This document shows positions 8,456 through 16,463 of a DNA stretch of 32,032 nt, in pieces (within the stretch, counting starts at the first letter, position 1; every line of letters begins with the position of its first letter). Made by a program: the position numbers and the translations under genes. The DNA lies in NCBI GenBank assembly GCA_030037775.1, contig JASHQB010000295.1, positions 1 to 32,032 on the forward strand. The letters are read 5' to 3'. The notes below the pieces were generated by a model. That model ran no database searches. It saw only the letters and a program-made list of their open reading frames with translations, and was not told the origin of the DNA. The stretch comes from Candidatus Acidiferrales bacterium (lineage in GTDB: Bacteria > Acidobacteriota > Terriglobia > Acidiferrales > UBA7541).

Positions 8456-8926
8456 ATGGGCGAGATACTCAAAGTGGGCCAGCGGGCGCCGGAGTTCACC
8501 GCCAAAGCCGACGACGGAAAAGAAATTTCGCTCCAGGATTTTCGCGGCAAAAATGTCGTTCTGTATTTTTTCCCCAAAGCCAGCACGCCCGGTTGAACCA
8601 ACGAAGCGTCCGAGTTTCGCGACGCCAAGAAAAAATTCGACAAGCTAAACACCGTGATTCTGGGCGGCAGCGCCGATTCCGTCGAGCGCCAGGCCAAATT
8701 CAAAGAGAAATACAATTTGAATTTCGCGCTGCTCTCCGATCCGCAATTCGAAGTCATCGAAGCCTACGGCGCGCGCCGCATGAAAAGTTTTCTCGGAAAA
8801 TCTTTCCTCGGCATCGTGCGCATGTCCTACTGGATCGATCCCGAAGGAAAAATCCGCCACGTTTGGCCGACCGCTAGCTCTAAGGGGCACGCCGCGGAAG
8901 TTTTGGAAGAAATCGCGCGGTCCTGA
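8456..8926 (+). CDS. Peroxiredoxin (BCP/PrxQ family), probable selenoprotein with in-frame TGA
   Basis: A 156-residue thioredoxin-fold peroxiredoxin, read through a TGA at 8594-8596 (residue 47). The frame before (MGEILKVGQRAPEFTAKADD, ending YFFPKASTPG) and after the TGA (TNEASEFRDAKKKF to the TGA stop at 8924-8926) join exactly as one BCP/PrxQ domain. The TGA falls precisely where the family has its peroxidatic Cys in the P-x3-T-x2-C motif (P40, T44, position 47). The protein has no Cys elsewhere, and the position of the usual PrxQ resolving Cys holds Ser. It would therefore be a 1-Sec peroxidase reducing hydrogen or organic peroxides in the cytoplasm. A SECIS-like hairpin follows the TGA. 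A strong GGAAGG ribosome site at 8445-8450 precedes the ATG, 12 nt after gatB. A point-mutation pseudogene is the main alternative, but the rest of the domain is intact. Confidence 0.85.
8594..8625 (+). promoter_or_regulatory. Candidate bacterial SECIS element with UGA(Sec) codon
   Basis: After the UGA (8594-8596) and a 9-nt spacer, GCGUC (8606-8610) pairs with GACGC (8621-8625). The helix continues with CGA (8611-8613) and UCG (8617-8619), leaving C8620 bulged and an apical GUU loop (8614-8616). The loop begins 17 nt after the UGA and opens with G-U, which fits the general bacterial SECIS pattern of a short bulged hairpin with a G in the first loop positions. It differs from E. coli fdhF in having its bulge on the 3' side. 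Confidence 0.6.
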
Positions 8927-8961
8927 TCATCTCGGCGTGCCGCAAACAATGCCCGGCAAAT

Positions 8962-8983
8962 CGCCGCCCTGCTCCCGGCGGCG
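8962..8983. terminator. GC-rich hairpin at the convergent peroxiredoxin/panC junction
   Basis: CGCCGCC (8962-8968) pairs perfectly with GGCGGCG (8977-8983) around an 8-nt loop, directly abutting the panC stop codon (8984-8986, minus strand). It lies between two converging genes and could act in both directions. No strong U-run follows on either strand, so termination is only inferred. Confidence 0.4.
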
Positions 8984-9856
8984 TCACAAAACAGCAGAAA
9001 AACTGCCGTCGCGCTCCTCGATAAACATGTTGTCGATGAGGCGCGTGGAGCCCACGCGCGCGGCGATGAGGAGAAGGCAAGAACCGGTCAGGAAGTGTGT
9101 GATTTCGAAGGAATCCGCGGCGACGGTGGCGGCATAATCGAGTTTGGCCAGCGGCTCGGAATCAAGAACTGTGTGCACTTCGTCGAGAATTTCTCCCGCT
9201 CCGCGCGCGCCCGCTTCAATCTTGCGCCGCGCGGCGTCAAGCGAGCGGTAAAGCGCCGTGGCCGCGCGCCGTTGCTCCCCGTCCAGATACGCGTTGCGCG
9301 AAGACATGGCCAAACCGTCTGCTTCGCGCACAATCGGGCACACCACAATCTCCGCATCGAGATTCAAATCCGAAACCATTTGCCGCACGATGTGCGCCTG
9401 CTGCGCGTCTTTGCGGCCGAAGTAAGCGAAGCGCGGGCGCACAATCTCCAGCAGCTTCAGCACGACCGTGCACACGCCTTGAAAGTGCCCGGGGCGGATG
9501 CGCCCTTCGAATTTTTCGCTCAGCCCGTCCACGCGCACCGAAGTGCGGAATCCCGCCGGATAAATTTCCGCCGTGTCCGGCGCGAAAACGTAATCCACGC
9601 CCAGCGCTTCCAGCAGATGGCAATCGTGTTCCAGATTGCGCGGATATCCCGCGAGATCTTCGCCGGGGCCGAACTGCGCGGGATTCACAAAAATCGAAAC
9701 GACGACGGGCGAGCATTGCTGTTTCGCCGCGCGCACCAGAGAGAGATGCCCTTCGTGCAGCGCGCCCATGGTGGGCACGAAACCGATAAGCCGCTCTTTT
9801 GATTCCGCAGTGCGCGCCGCATCTTTCATCCACTCTACGCTGCGAATGATTTCCAT
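8984..9856 (-). CDS. panC: Pantothenate synthetase (pantoate--beta-alanine ligase)
   Basis: A 290-residue cytoplasmic ligase that joins pantoate and beta-alanine, using ATP through a pantoyl-adenylate, to make pantothenate for CoA. The nucleotidyltransferase HxGH motif is seen in PTMGALHEGHLSL (residues 28-40). Other family marks are VVSIFVNPAQFGPGEDL, then GHFQGVCTVVLKL, then FGRKDAQQ and the MSSRNAYL segment. Length and start agree with the family. It is the last gene of a minus-strand set, 14 nt after the DinB-fold gene, with panB upstream. panD, which makes beta-alanine, is not in the window. Confidence 0.96.
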   Translation of the reverse strand: MEIIRSVEWMKDAARTAESKERLIGFVPTMGALHEGHLSLVRAAKQQCSPVVVSIFVNPAQFGPGEDLAGYPRNLEHDCHLLEALGVDYVFAPDTAEIYPAGFRTSVRVDGLSEKFEGRIRPGHFQGVCTVVLKLLEIVRPRFAYFGRKDAQQAHIVRQMVSDLNLDAEIVVCPIVREADGLAMSSRNAYLDGEQRRAATALYRSLDAARRKIEAGARGAGEILDEVHTVLDSEPLAKLDYAATVAADSFEITHFLTGSCLLLIAARVGSTRLIDNMFIEERDGSFSAVL

Positions 9857-9870
9857 GCTGATTTCCGCGT

Positions 9871-10374
9871 CTAGTTATGAGGAAGGCCGGCGCGTTCACG
9901 ATAGAAGGCGATGAGGTCGGTGGCCGAAGGAGCCGCACCGAGCTGGCGCAGCATGGTGGTGATTTGCCCGCGATGGTACGTTCCGTGATTGACCACGTGC
10001 TGCAACATCTGCCACATGGGATTCGAAAACGCGGTGCCTTTGGTGTTTTTGTATTCGACGACGCGATCGAGGTCGGCAACGGCAAGCGTGCGGACGAAAT
10101 TGCCCAAATCGCTGTCGATTTTTTGCCAGCGAGCGCGAATCGCCGCAAGATCGGCAAAATCACTGGCAGGAAAACCCGGCGAGCGCCCCATCCAGCGTTC
10201 CAGCCACAGCCATTCGGCGAGCATGATATGCGCGAGGGTGTCGCGCACCGATGGAAAGCTCGAACCCAGATCGCGCGTGAATTGCTCGGGCGAAAGCGCC
10301 GCCGACGCGTGCAAGACGCGACCATTGGCCCAAGAATTGTACGCGTAGAGCGTTCGAACCTCTTCCGGAGTCAT
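9871..10374 (-). CDS. DinB-fold (YfiT/DinB superfamily) putative metalloprotein
   Basis: A 167-residue four-helix-bundle protein of the DinB/YfiT superfamily. The frame is open for another 80 codons upstream, but that part is Arg-rich shadow of panB; homology begins at MTPEEVRTLYAYNSWAN (ATG at 10374), and a purine-rich AAGGGGG lies just upstream. The metal-binding triad is visible as His 49 (DTLAHIMLAEWLWLERW), His 130 and His 134 (NHGTYHRGQ). The family includes thiol-dependent transferases and proteins of unknown role. The gene lies between panB (26-nt gap) and panC (14-nt gap) on the same strand and is surely cotranscribed with them. Whether it takes part in CoA or thiol metabolism cannot be told from sequence. 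Confidence 0.88.
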   Translation of the reverse strand: MTPEEVRTLYAYNSWANGRVLHASAALSPEQFTRDLGSSFPSVRDTLAHIMLAEWLWLERWMGRSPGFPASDFADLAAIRARWQKIDSDLGNFVRTLAVADLDRVVEYKNTKGTAFSNPMWQMLQHVVNHGTYHRGQITTMLRQLGAAPSATDLIAFYRERAGLPHN

Positions 10375-10400
10375 TTTGTAAGAGCCCCCTTGCTGAGAAA

Positions 10401-11303
10401 TCAGTGAATATGCGTCTTCGGCGTCGCGGCGAACTGCGGCGCGTGAAACGATTCCGCGTCGGACGGGAAATTGCCGCTGTGGACGTCGTCGCAAAACGCG
10501 CGCGCGGCGCGAGAAATCTGCTCGCCGATATTGACGTACTGGCGCGCGAATTTCGGCGAACCGCCTAGCGCCAGCCCGACGAGATCGTGGAAGACCAGCA
10601 CCTGCCCGTCGCAATCCGGGCCCGCGCCGATGCCGATGGTCGGAATGCGCAGTTCGCGGGTGATGCGCGCGGCGAGTTCGCGCGGCACGGATTCGAGCAC
10701 CACGGAAAAAGCGCCCGCGGCCTCCACGGCGCGCGCGTCGCGCAGCAGGCGCTCGGCCGACTCGGCGGTTTTTCCCTGCACGCGGAAGCCGCCCAGTTCC
10801 AGAACGGATTGCGGCGTGAGGCCGACGTGCCCTATCACGGGAATTTCCGAATCAACGAGACGCGCGATCATTTCCATGCGTTTTTCGCCGCCTTCGATTT
10901 TCACCGCGTCCACGCCGCCTTCCTTGACGATACGCACGGCATGGCGAACCGTGTCGTCGGTGGAGACGTGGAAGGTGCCGAAGGGCATGTCCGCCACCAG
11001 GAGCGCGCGGCGCGTGCCGCGGCGGACGGCTTTGACGTGATGGAGCATTTCGTCGAGCGTAACCGGCAGCGTGGTTTCCTCACCGAGCACGACCATGCCC
11101 AGCGAATCGCCGACGAGAAGAATGTCGACGCCGGCCTCGTCGAGCAGGCGCGCGGTGGGATAGTCATAGGCGGTGAGGCAGGTAATTTTCTGCGTGTACG
11201 GAGAACTGGCTGCCTTGTCCACGGGAATCTTGCGACGAAGAATGTCAGGCACGGTGATTCTGCCGTTGCCCGCACCCTTCCCAGAAGGAGGAACGATGCT
11301 CAT
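10401..11303 (-). CDS. panB: 3-methyl-2-oxobutanoate hydroxymethyltransferase
   Basis: A 300-residue enzyme catalysing the first step of pantothenate synthesis: transfer of a hydroxymethyl group from methylene-tetrahydrofolate to ketoisovalerate. The start ATG at 11303 has a perfect GGAGG upstream; the longer frame reaching 11447 runs through the promoter and is not coding. Family segments are KITCLTAYDYPTARLLDEAG, then DILLVGDSLGMVVLG, then HHVKAVRRG, and VVLESVP near the middle, with GIGAGPDCDGQVLVFHDLVG later. The N-terminus (about 30 residues before KITCLTAYD) is a variable extension. It is the first gene of panB-dinB-panC, with an extended -10 promoter upstream. Confidence 0.96.
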   Translation of the reverse strand: MSIVPPSGKGAGNGRITVPDILRRKIPVDKAASSPYTQKITCLTAYDYPTARLLDEAGVDILLVGDSLGMVVLGEETTLPVTLDEMLHHVKAVRRGTRRALLVADMPFGTFHVSTDDTVRHAVRIVKEGGVDAVKIEGGEKRMEMIARLVDSEIPVIGHVGLTPQSVLELGGFRVQGKTAESAERLLRDARAVEAAGAFSVVLESVPRELAARITRELRIPTIGIGAGPDCDGQVLVFHDLVGLALGGSPKFARQYVNIGEQISRAARAFCDDVHSGNFPSDAESFHAPQFAATPKTHIH

Positions 11304-11354
11304 GTTGACCTCCGGTGCCACCCCTGACCACGGGTGCAGCCCATCAACAGCAGC

Positions 11355-11363
11355 ATTATAGCA
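11355..11363 (-). promoter_or_regulatory. Extended -10 promoter of the panB operon
   Basis: Read on the minus strand this is TGCTATAAT, a consensus -10 hexamer with the TGn extension. It lies 51 nt upstream of the panB ATG, leaving room for a leader with the GGAGG site. No good -35 box is seen, as expected for an extended -10 promoter. Confidence 0.55.
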
Positions 11364-11569
11364 GAAAACGCGACGGCTGGCCGCGCTGGCGCGAGCAGCG
11401 GAATTTCGAGTGTCCGAAAATGCAAATTCGTTCTGAAAGATCGCCAATTTAAGCGATCAGAACTGCAGGGAGAGGCAGGAGAAGCGGCTCAGGATGGCGG
11501 CAAAGCAACAGCAGGTTTCTGGTCGGATGCTCGTCGCATCCTCGCTCGTAATCACAGGTTAGGTGTCGC

Positions 11570-14500
11570 TTACTCGGGCTGGGTGACCGGCGAAGGCAGT
11601 TCGGGCTTTTGGGTTTCGACGCCGCGCCAGCCGACGGGACGACCCTGGACAGCTTCCTTGAGCGCGCGGAAGAGCACGACGTACATCATCTGGCGGTAAT
11701 AGAAGCGCTGGATGAGGAGGGGAATGAGCAGGGACCAGTCTTCGCCTTTTTCCAGCGCGAAGGCGATGATGCAGGTGAAGAGGTCGATGAGCATGAAGGC
11801 GGCGAAGAAGATCATCGAGCGGATGACGTCGTCGCTGGTCCAAAGCGGCGGCAGGTGAGTGATGCGGAATTGCGCGAGCCCCCAGAGAAGAATGGAGAAG
11901 AGGAACAGGAAATCGATGACCGGGGAAACCAGCGGAAGGAGAATCTGGAACAGGAAAACGTTGGGCAGAGTGATCCAGCCCATGGTGCCGTAGCGCTTGC
12001 GGCCGACGGCGTCGCGATGCTTCCAGACGGCCTGCAGCGTGCCAAAGGTCCAGCGGAAGCGCTGGCGAACCAGGGCGTCCATGGTGTCGGGAACTTCGGT
12101 GCGGCCAATGGCGTCTTCGTCGTAGAGAATTTTCCAGCCGTGGCGGCGAATGGTGAGGGTCAGGTCCGTGTCTTCGGCGACGGTGTCGCCGGCGAAGCCG
12201 CCGCAATTGCGCATGACTTCGGCGCGCCATGCGCCGACGGCTCCGGGAACCACGGGAATGCAATTGAGCAGATCGAAGGCGCGCTTTTCGAGATTCTGGC
12301 TGGTGATGTATTCGAGGGCTTGCCAGCGAGTGAGCCAGCGATTGCGGTTCATCACTTTCACGTTGCCGGCGACGGCGGCAATGCGGGAATCCGCGAAGTG
12401 GCGAACGAGACGGGGAATGGCGTCGGCATCGACGACGGTGTCGGCGTCGATGGTGACGATGACTTCGCCGGAGGCTTCGGCGAGAGCGTGATTGAGGGCC
12501 GCGGATTTTCCGTAGTTGGCCTGGCGCAGCAGGCGCACGCGGGGATCGTGGCCGAAAGATTCGAGGACGCGCTCGCTGGTATGGTCGGTGGAACCGTCGT
12601 CGACGACGATGATTTCGAGCTTGGGGTAGCGGGAAGCGAGGGCGGAGCCGACCGTGTCGGCGATGACCACTTCTTCGTTATAGGCGGGAATGAGCACGCT
12701 GACGAGCGGCTGATATTCCGGATGGTCGAGCGGCGCGGGACGAAGTTTTTCGGCAAGAGCGAGAAGGCCGATGAATAGCGCGCGTCCGCTGACCAGCGCG
12801 ATGCCGGCGACGAAAATGAAGGCGATGATCAGGCGCAGCCAGTGGAACAGGGAAAAGATGAAGGAGTCCGCAGCGGCGAAGAAACGCTCTTCGTGACTGA
12901 GCGGCGGCATGACTTCGGCGCGCTGCTGGCCGAGAAGGTCGGAAACGGTGACGAAGTGATAGCCCTTGGCTTCCAGCTGGTCGATGATTTGCGGCAGCGC
13001 GGTCGCGGTGTGGCTGCGGTCGCCGCCGCCGTCATGCATGATGATGATGTTGCCCGGGAGTTTCTCCACCTGGTCGAGGACGCGGCCAACGATGGTGCTG
13101 ACGGGCGGCGGAGGCACGCCGCCTTCCTCGCCCCAATCGTGCGGGTCAATGTGGCCGGCGACGAGCAGGTAGCCCATGGACTGCGGAATGGGAAGATTGG
13201 CGACTTCGTCGGCGGTTTCGGGCTCTTCGTCGATGCCGTAGGGCGGGCGGAAGAGAAGCGTCTTGACGCCCAAATCGCTTTCCAGCAGGCGCTGCGTCAG
13301 ATCCAATTCGAATTCGATCTGCGGGCGTGAGGCTGCGTCGAAATCGGGATGGGTGTAGGTGTGATTGCCGATTTCGTCGCCGTCGGCATATTCGCGGTGC
13401 AACAAGCCTGGGTAGCGGTCCATTTCCACGCCAATCTCGAAAAATGTGGCGGGGACGTGCTTTTGTTCGAGGACGTCAAGAATGTGCGAGGTCCACGGAG
13501 GATTGGGGCCGTCGTCGAACGTGAGCGCGAGGGCCTTGGGATCGTTGCCGCCCATGCGTTCGATGCGCCACGAGAGCGGATACTTGGTGATGTTCTCGTC
13601 GGTGAAGAGATCGGTCGTGGGATCGTAGTGAAAGGTGCGCGAGCCGCTCTCGGGTCTTGCAGTGATGCGCCAGAGGTCGCCGGAGCCTTCGAGGATCAGA
13701 TCGTAGCCGGGAGGAATGTCGGCGAGCTCCGAACGGGCCTGATCGGTGGGGCGGGTGGCGTCCCAAATCCTCCAGATGGAGGGATCTTCCGAACCGAAGC
13801 GCCACAGGGCGGTGCCTTGGACGCCGGCGCGTTCGGCGGCGCGCAGCTCGTTATAGGCGGTGAGGGCGTCGAGCATCCAGACGTTGTGGACGTTGTTGTT
13901 TTCGTCCTCGTACTTGTAAAAGGGGCTGACGGAGGCGGGATCGAAGCGAATGGTGGCGTCGGATTCCATGGCGCGCACGCAAGCAGATTGAAAAGACATA
14001 GCCTCGGCGACAGGATGAGCGTTCTGCTTCGTCGGCGACGGCCAGTCATAGGCGTAATTGGCGATGCCCATGACGATTTTCTGCGGCGGGACCATGGTGA
14101 AAATCGTGCGGAGATTCTTGAGGTACCAGGTTTGGTCGACGATGGGTCCGGCAGCAGACTGCGGCCAGTGAAAATCGTAGTTCATCAAAATGATGGCGTC
14201 GGAATCGGCGCCGAGAGATTTGTAGTCGTAGCTCCAGTCCGCGGCGGGAAGACCGACCATCAGCTTTAGATGGACTTCGTGGAGAGCGATGCCGAGCTCG
14301 CGGATGAAAGCCTCGAAATTCTTCTGGCTTTCGTCGGGAACTTCCTCGAAGTCGACGGCGATGCCGAAATCTTTGTGCGCTTGCGCGTATTCAACCAGGG
14401 AGGCGATAAGGCGCTGGCGCGAATCGGGGCGCGCGAGCATTTGCGCCATGGGGTCAACCTGCCAGATGCTTCCGTCGTAATTATTGAGAAGCGGCATCAT

Positions 14501-14977
14501 GGGTAGCTCGATGCTGATGCTCTTGAGGAACGCATCGAGCTTGGGATCCTTGTCGACGGCGAGAGAGCCGTCGGCGGTGAAGGCGTGGAGTTCCTCGGGG
14601 ATCAACAGATCGATATCGTGATAATGGAGCTCGAGCGAGGCGAGGCTGTTGGAATCCCAGTTGACGTAGAACGCCGCGCGAAGCGGGTCATACTTTTCGG
14701 GGACGCTGCCGATGGCCGCGACTTTGCGGCTCCTGCCGGGACGGTAATTGACGCGCTTCAGTTTGGGAGGGTGGCGGGCGGGCGGCTCGGTGACGGGGCG
14801 ATACATCGGGCCGCGCTCGGGCAGCAGCAAGTCGGGAAGATTCGGACGGCGCAAGATATTGAAGAGAAAGGTAAAAATCAACAGGGTAAAGAGCACGCCC
14901 GAGACCTCCAGGACGCGACGCGTCCGCCGCCAGCGACGGCGCTCCTCGTCGTAAAATATGGGCTTGCGTTTTACCAT
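11570..14977 (-). CDS. Trifunctional GH18-like / polysaccharide deacetylase / GT2 glycosyltransferase
   Basis: A 1135-residue inner-membrane protein with three enzyme modules. After a short basic N-terminus and one membrane helix (about 24-42) comes a GH18-like barrel (about 95-410), with GIAVDFEEV (205-213) in the position of the catalytic DxE. A NodB deacetylase follows (about 480-685), with TFDDGP (486-491), HTYTHPD (539-545), RPPYG (577-581) and IIMHDGGG (645-652). A membrane helix pair (about 706-742) leads to a family 2 glycosyltransferase (about 757-985) with VLIPAYNEE, VVDDGSTD, the DAD at 844-846, AEDTD (934-938) and QRFRW (972-976), then more membrane helices. This layout suggests synthesis of a beta-linked GlcNAc-like polymer with coupled periplasmic deacetylation and cleavage. 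The substrate is inferred, not seen. Confidence 0.9.
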   Translation of the reverse strand: MVKRKPIFYDEERRRWRRTRRVLEVSGVLFTLLIFTFLFNILRRPNLPDLLLPERGPMYRPVTEPPARHPPKLKRVNYRPGRSRKVAAIGSVPEKYDPLRAAFYVNWDSNSLASLELHYHDIDLLIPEELHAFTADGSLAVDKDPKLDAFLKSISIELPMMPLLNNYDGSIWQVDPMAQMLARPDSRQRLIASLVEYAQAHKDFGIAVDFEEVPDESQKNFEAFIRELGIALHEVHLKLMVGLPAADWSYDYKSLGADSDAIILMNYDFHWPQSAAGPIVDQTWYLKNLRTIFTMVPPQKIVMGIANYAYDWPSPTKQNAHPVAEAMSFQSACVRAMESDATIRFDPASVSPFYKYEDENNNVHNVWMLDALTAYNELRAAERAGVQGTALWRFGSEDPSIWRIWDATRPTDQARSELADIPPGYDLILEGSGDLWRITARPESGSRTFHYDPTTDLFTDENITKYPLSWRIERMGGNDPKALALTFDDGPNPPWTSHILDVLEQKHVPATFFEIGVEMDRYPGLLHREYADGDEIGNHTYTHPDFDAASRPQIEFELDLTQRLLESDLGVKTLLFRPPYGIDEEPETADEVANLPIPQSMGYLLVAGHIDPHDWGEEGGVPPPPVSTIVGRVLDQVEKLPGNIIIMHDGGGDRSHTATALPQIIDQLEAKGYHFVTVSDLLGQQRAEVMPPLSHEERFFAAADSFIFSLFHWLRLIIAFIFVAGIALVSGRALFIGLLALAEKLRPAPLDHPEYQPLVSVLIPAYNEEVVIADTVGSALASRYPKLEIIVVDDGSTDHTSERVLESFGHDPRVRLLRQANYGKSAALNHALAEASGEVIVTIDADTVVDADAIPRLVRHFADSRIAAVAGNVKVMNRNRWLTRWQALEYITSQNLEKRAFDLLNCIPVVPGAVGAWRAEVMRNCGGFAGDTVAEDTDLTLTIRRHGWKILYDEDAIGRTEVPDTMDALVRQRFRWTFGTLQAVWKHRDAVGRKRYGTMGWITLPNVFLFQILLPLVSPVIDFLFLFSILLWGLAQFRITHLPPLWTSDDVIRSMIFFAAFMLIDLFTCIIAFALEKGEDWSLLIPLLIQRFYYRQMMYVVLFRALKEAVQGRPVGWRGVETQKPELPSPVTQPE

Positions 14978-15007
14978 GACGGCAATCCAAGCTAGCCGCC
15001 CTCGGGA

Positions 15008-16450
15008 ATGGTGTCAATGAGCGACTCTACTAAGATGCGCTTGGAGGTGACGTGCGCTGTCCTCGTTGCCTTTGCGCTGAGGCTCTATTTTATATGGCAA
15101 TTTCCATTTTACGATGCGGGCGATACACCTATCTATCAAGAGTTCGCGCACAACTGGCTGGCCCACGGAATTTATGGCGTGAGCGTTTTTGGCCACCTGT
15201 TGCCGGTGGACTTGCGAACGCCGGGATATCCGGCATTCCTGGCGGCAATTTATTCCGTGTTTGGCGAGAGCGCACGAGCGGTGATGATCGCGCAGGCCGT
15301 CGTCGATGTGCTGACGTGCATGGTGGTGGCCGCGATGGCCGCGGTGCTGGCGCCAAAAGCGAGCCGGGCGCGCGTGGCGCTGGCGGCACTGTGGCTGGCG
15401 GCGATTTGTCCGTTTACCGCGAACTATACGGCGGTGGTGCTGACAGAGACACTGGCGACGTTCTTGACCGCGCTGGCGTTGCTGGTGCTGGTGGAGGCTT
15501 TTCGAGACGAACGATTGGGGACAACCCAGGGGCTTGCCTCTGGAGAGACGCCACGAGGGATGCGCTGGCTGCTGGGCGGAATCGTGGCGGGATTTGGAAC
15601 GCTGGTGCGGCCGGAGGCGCCGCTGATTTTGGCGGGCGTTGGCGTTGTGCTGCTGGTTTTGTGGCGGCGTCCGGCGAATTGGCGGAAGCTCGCGCGGGCA
15701 GGAATTTTGATGGCCGTGGGGTTGGTGTTGCCGCTGCTGCCGTGGGCGGCGCGCAACTGGCGCGTGCTACACAGGGTGCAGTTTCTCGCGCCGCGATATA
15801 CCGAGCTGCCAGGCGAATTCACACCACGCGGATTTTTCTCGTGGGAGAAAACGTGGCTATGGCGCTTTCGGGACGTGTTTTTAGTGTCCTGGAATCTCGA
15901 AGGAGGGGAAATCCAACTCCAAGACATGCCGGAGTCGGCATTCGATTCCGCGGCGGAACGGGCGCGCGTGGCGAAACTGCTGGAGCAATATAACGCAACA
16001 ACAGAAATGTCGCCGGAGATTGACTGGCAGTTCGCGGAAATCGCGCGGGAGCGGACCGAGCGCCATCTGCTGCGCACATACGTCAGCGTGCCGTTCCTGC
16101 GGGCGCTCGCGATGTGGTTTACGCCGCGAGTCGAGATGCTGCCGCTCTCGGGAAAATTCTGGCCCGTCGGCTACTGGTGGGAAGACAGCCCTTCGCAATA
16201 CTGTTACTCGATGACGCTTTTCCTGATGGGAATCGCCTATGGCGTGCTGGCAATCGGCGGGGTGTGGCGATGCCGAAAAGACCCGGCGGCGATAATGCTG
16301 GTGGCGTTTATCGTGATTCGCACGGCATTCCTAACCACGACTGAGACGCCGGAGCCGCGCTATGTTTTGGAGTGTTTCCCCGCAGTGTTTGCGCTGGGCG
16401 CGCAGCTGTGGGTGAAGAACAGGGAAACACCCATTCGCTCAGAAGACTGA
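15008..16450 (+). CDS. GT-C family (ArnT/PMT-like, GT39/GT83) membrane glycosyltransferase
   Basis: A 480-residue polytopic membrane protein with the look of lipid-phosphate-sugar-dependent glycosyltransferases. After a first helix (VTCAVLVAFALRLYFIW) comes a first extracytoplasmic loop with acidic residues, FYDAGDTPIYQEFAHNWL, where this family holds its catalytic Asp. RTPGYPAFLA follows, then many hydrophobic helices, a periplasmic segment of about 100 residues, and three to four C-terminal helices ending near VLECFPAVFALGAQLW. It would transfer a sugar from a polyprenyl-phosphate donor to a lipid or protein on the outer face of the inner membrane; the acceptor is unknown. ATG 15008 and ATG 15017 are both possible starts. 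Its start is only 30 bp from that of the divergent trifunctional gene. Confidence 0.85.
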   Translation: MVSMSDSTKMRLEVTCAVLVAFALRLYFIWQFPFYDAGDTPIYQEFAHNWLAHGIYGVSVFGHLLPVDLRTPGYPAFLAAIYSVFGESARAVMIAQAVVDVLTCMVVAAMAAVLAPKASRARVALAALWLAAICPFTANYTAVVLTETLATFLTALALLVLVEAFRDERLGTTQGLASGETPRGMRWLLGGIVAGFGTLVRPEAPLILAGVGVVLLVLWRRPANWRKLARAGILMAVGLVLPLLPWAARNWRVLHRVQFLAPRYTELPGEFTPRGFFSWEKTWLWRFRDVFLVSWNLEGGEIQLQDMPESAFDSAAERARVAKLLEQYNATTEMSPEIDWQFAEIARERTERHLLRTYVSVPFLRALAMWFTPRVEMLPLSGKFWPVGYWWEDSPSQYCYSMTLFLMGIAYGVLAIGGVWRCRKDPAAIMLVAFIVIRTAFLTTTETPEPRYVLECFPAVFALGAQLWVKNRETPIRSED

Positions 16451-16463
16451 ATGTGGAGGCGAG

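Noticed and set aside
8456-8593. Reading the peroxiredoxin as a truncated 46-residue gene or frameshifted pseudogene
   Set aside because: The frame is unchanged before and after the TGA, the domain is complete, and the TGA falls on the single catalytic Cys codon with a hairpin behind it. Random decay would rarely give this.
10375-10614. 80-residue Arg-rich extension of the DinB-fold protein
   Set aside because: It overlaps panB in another frame and has a shadow composition.
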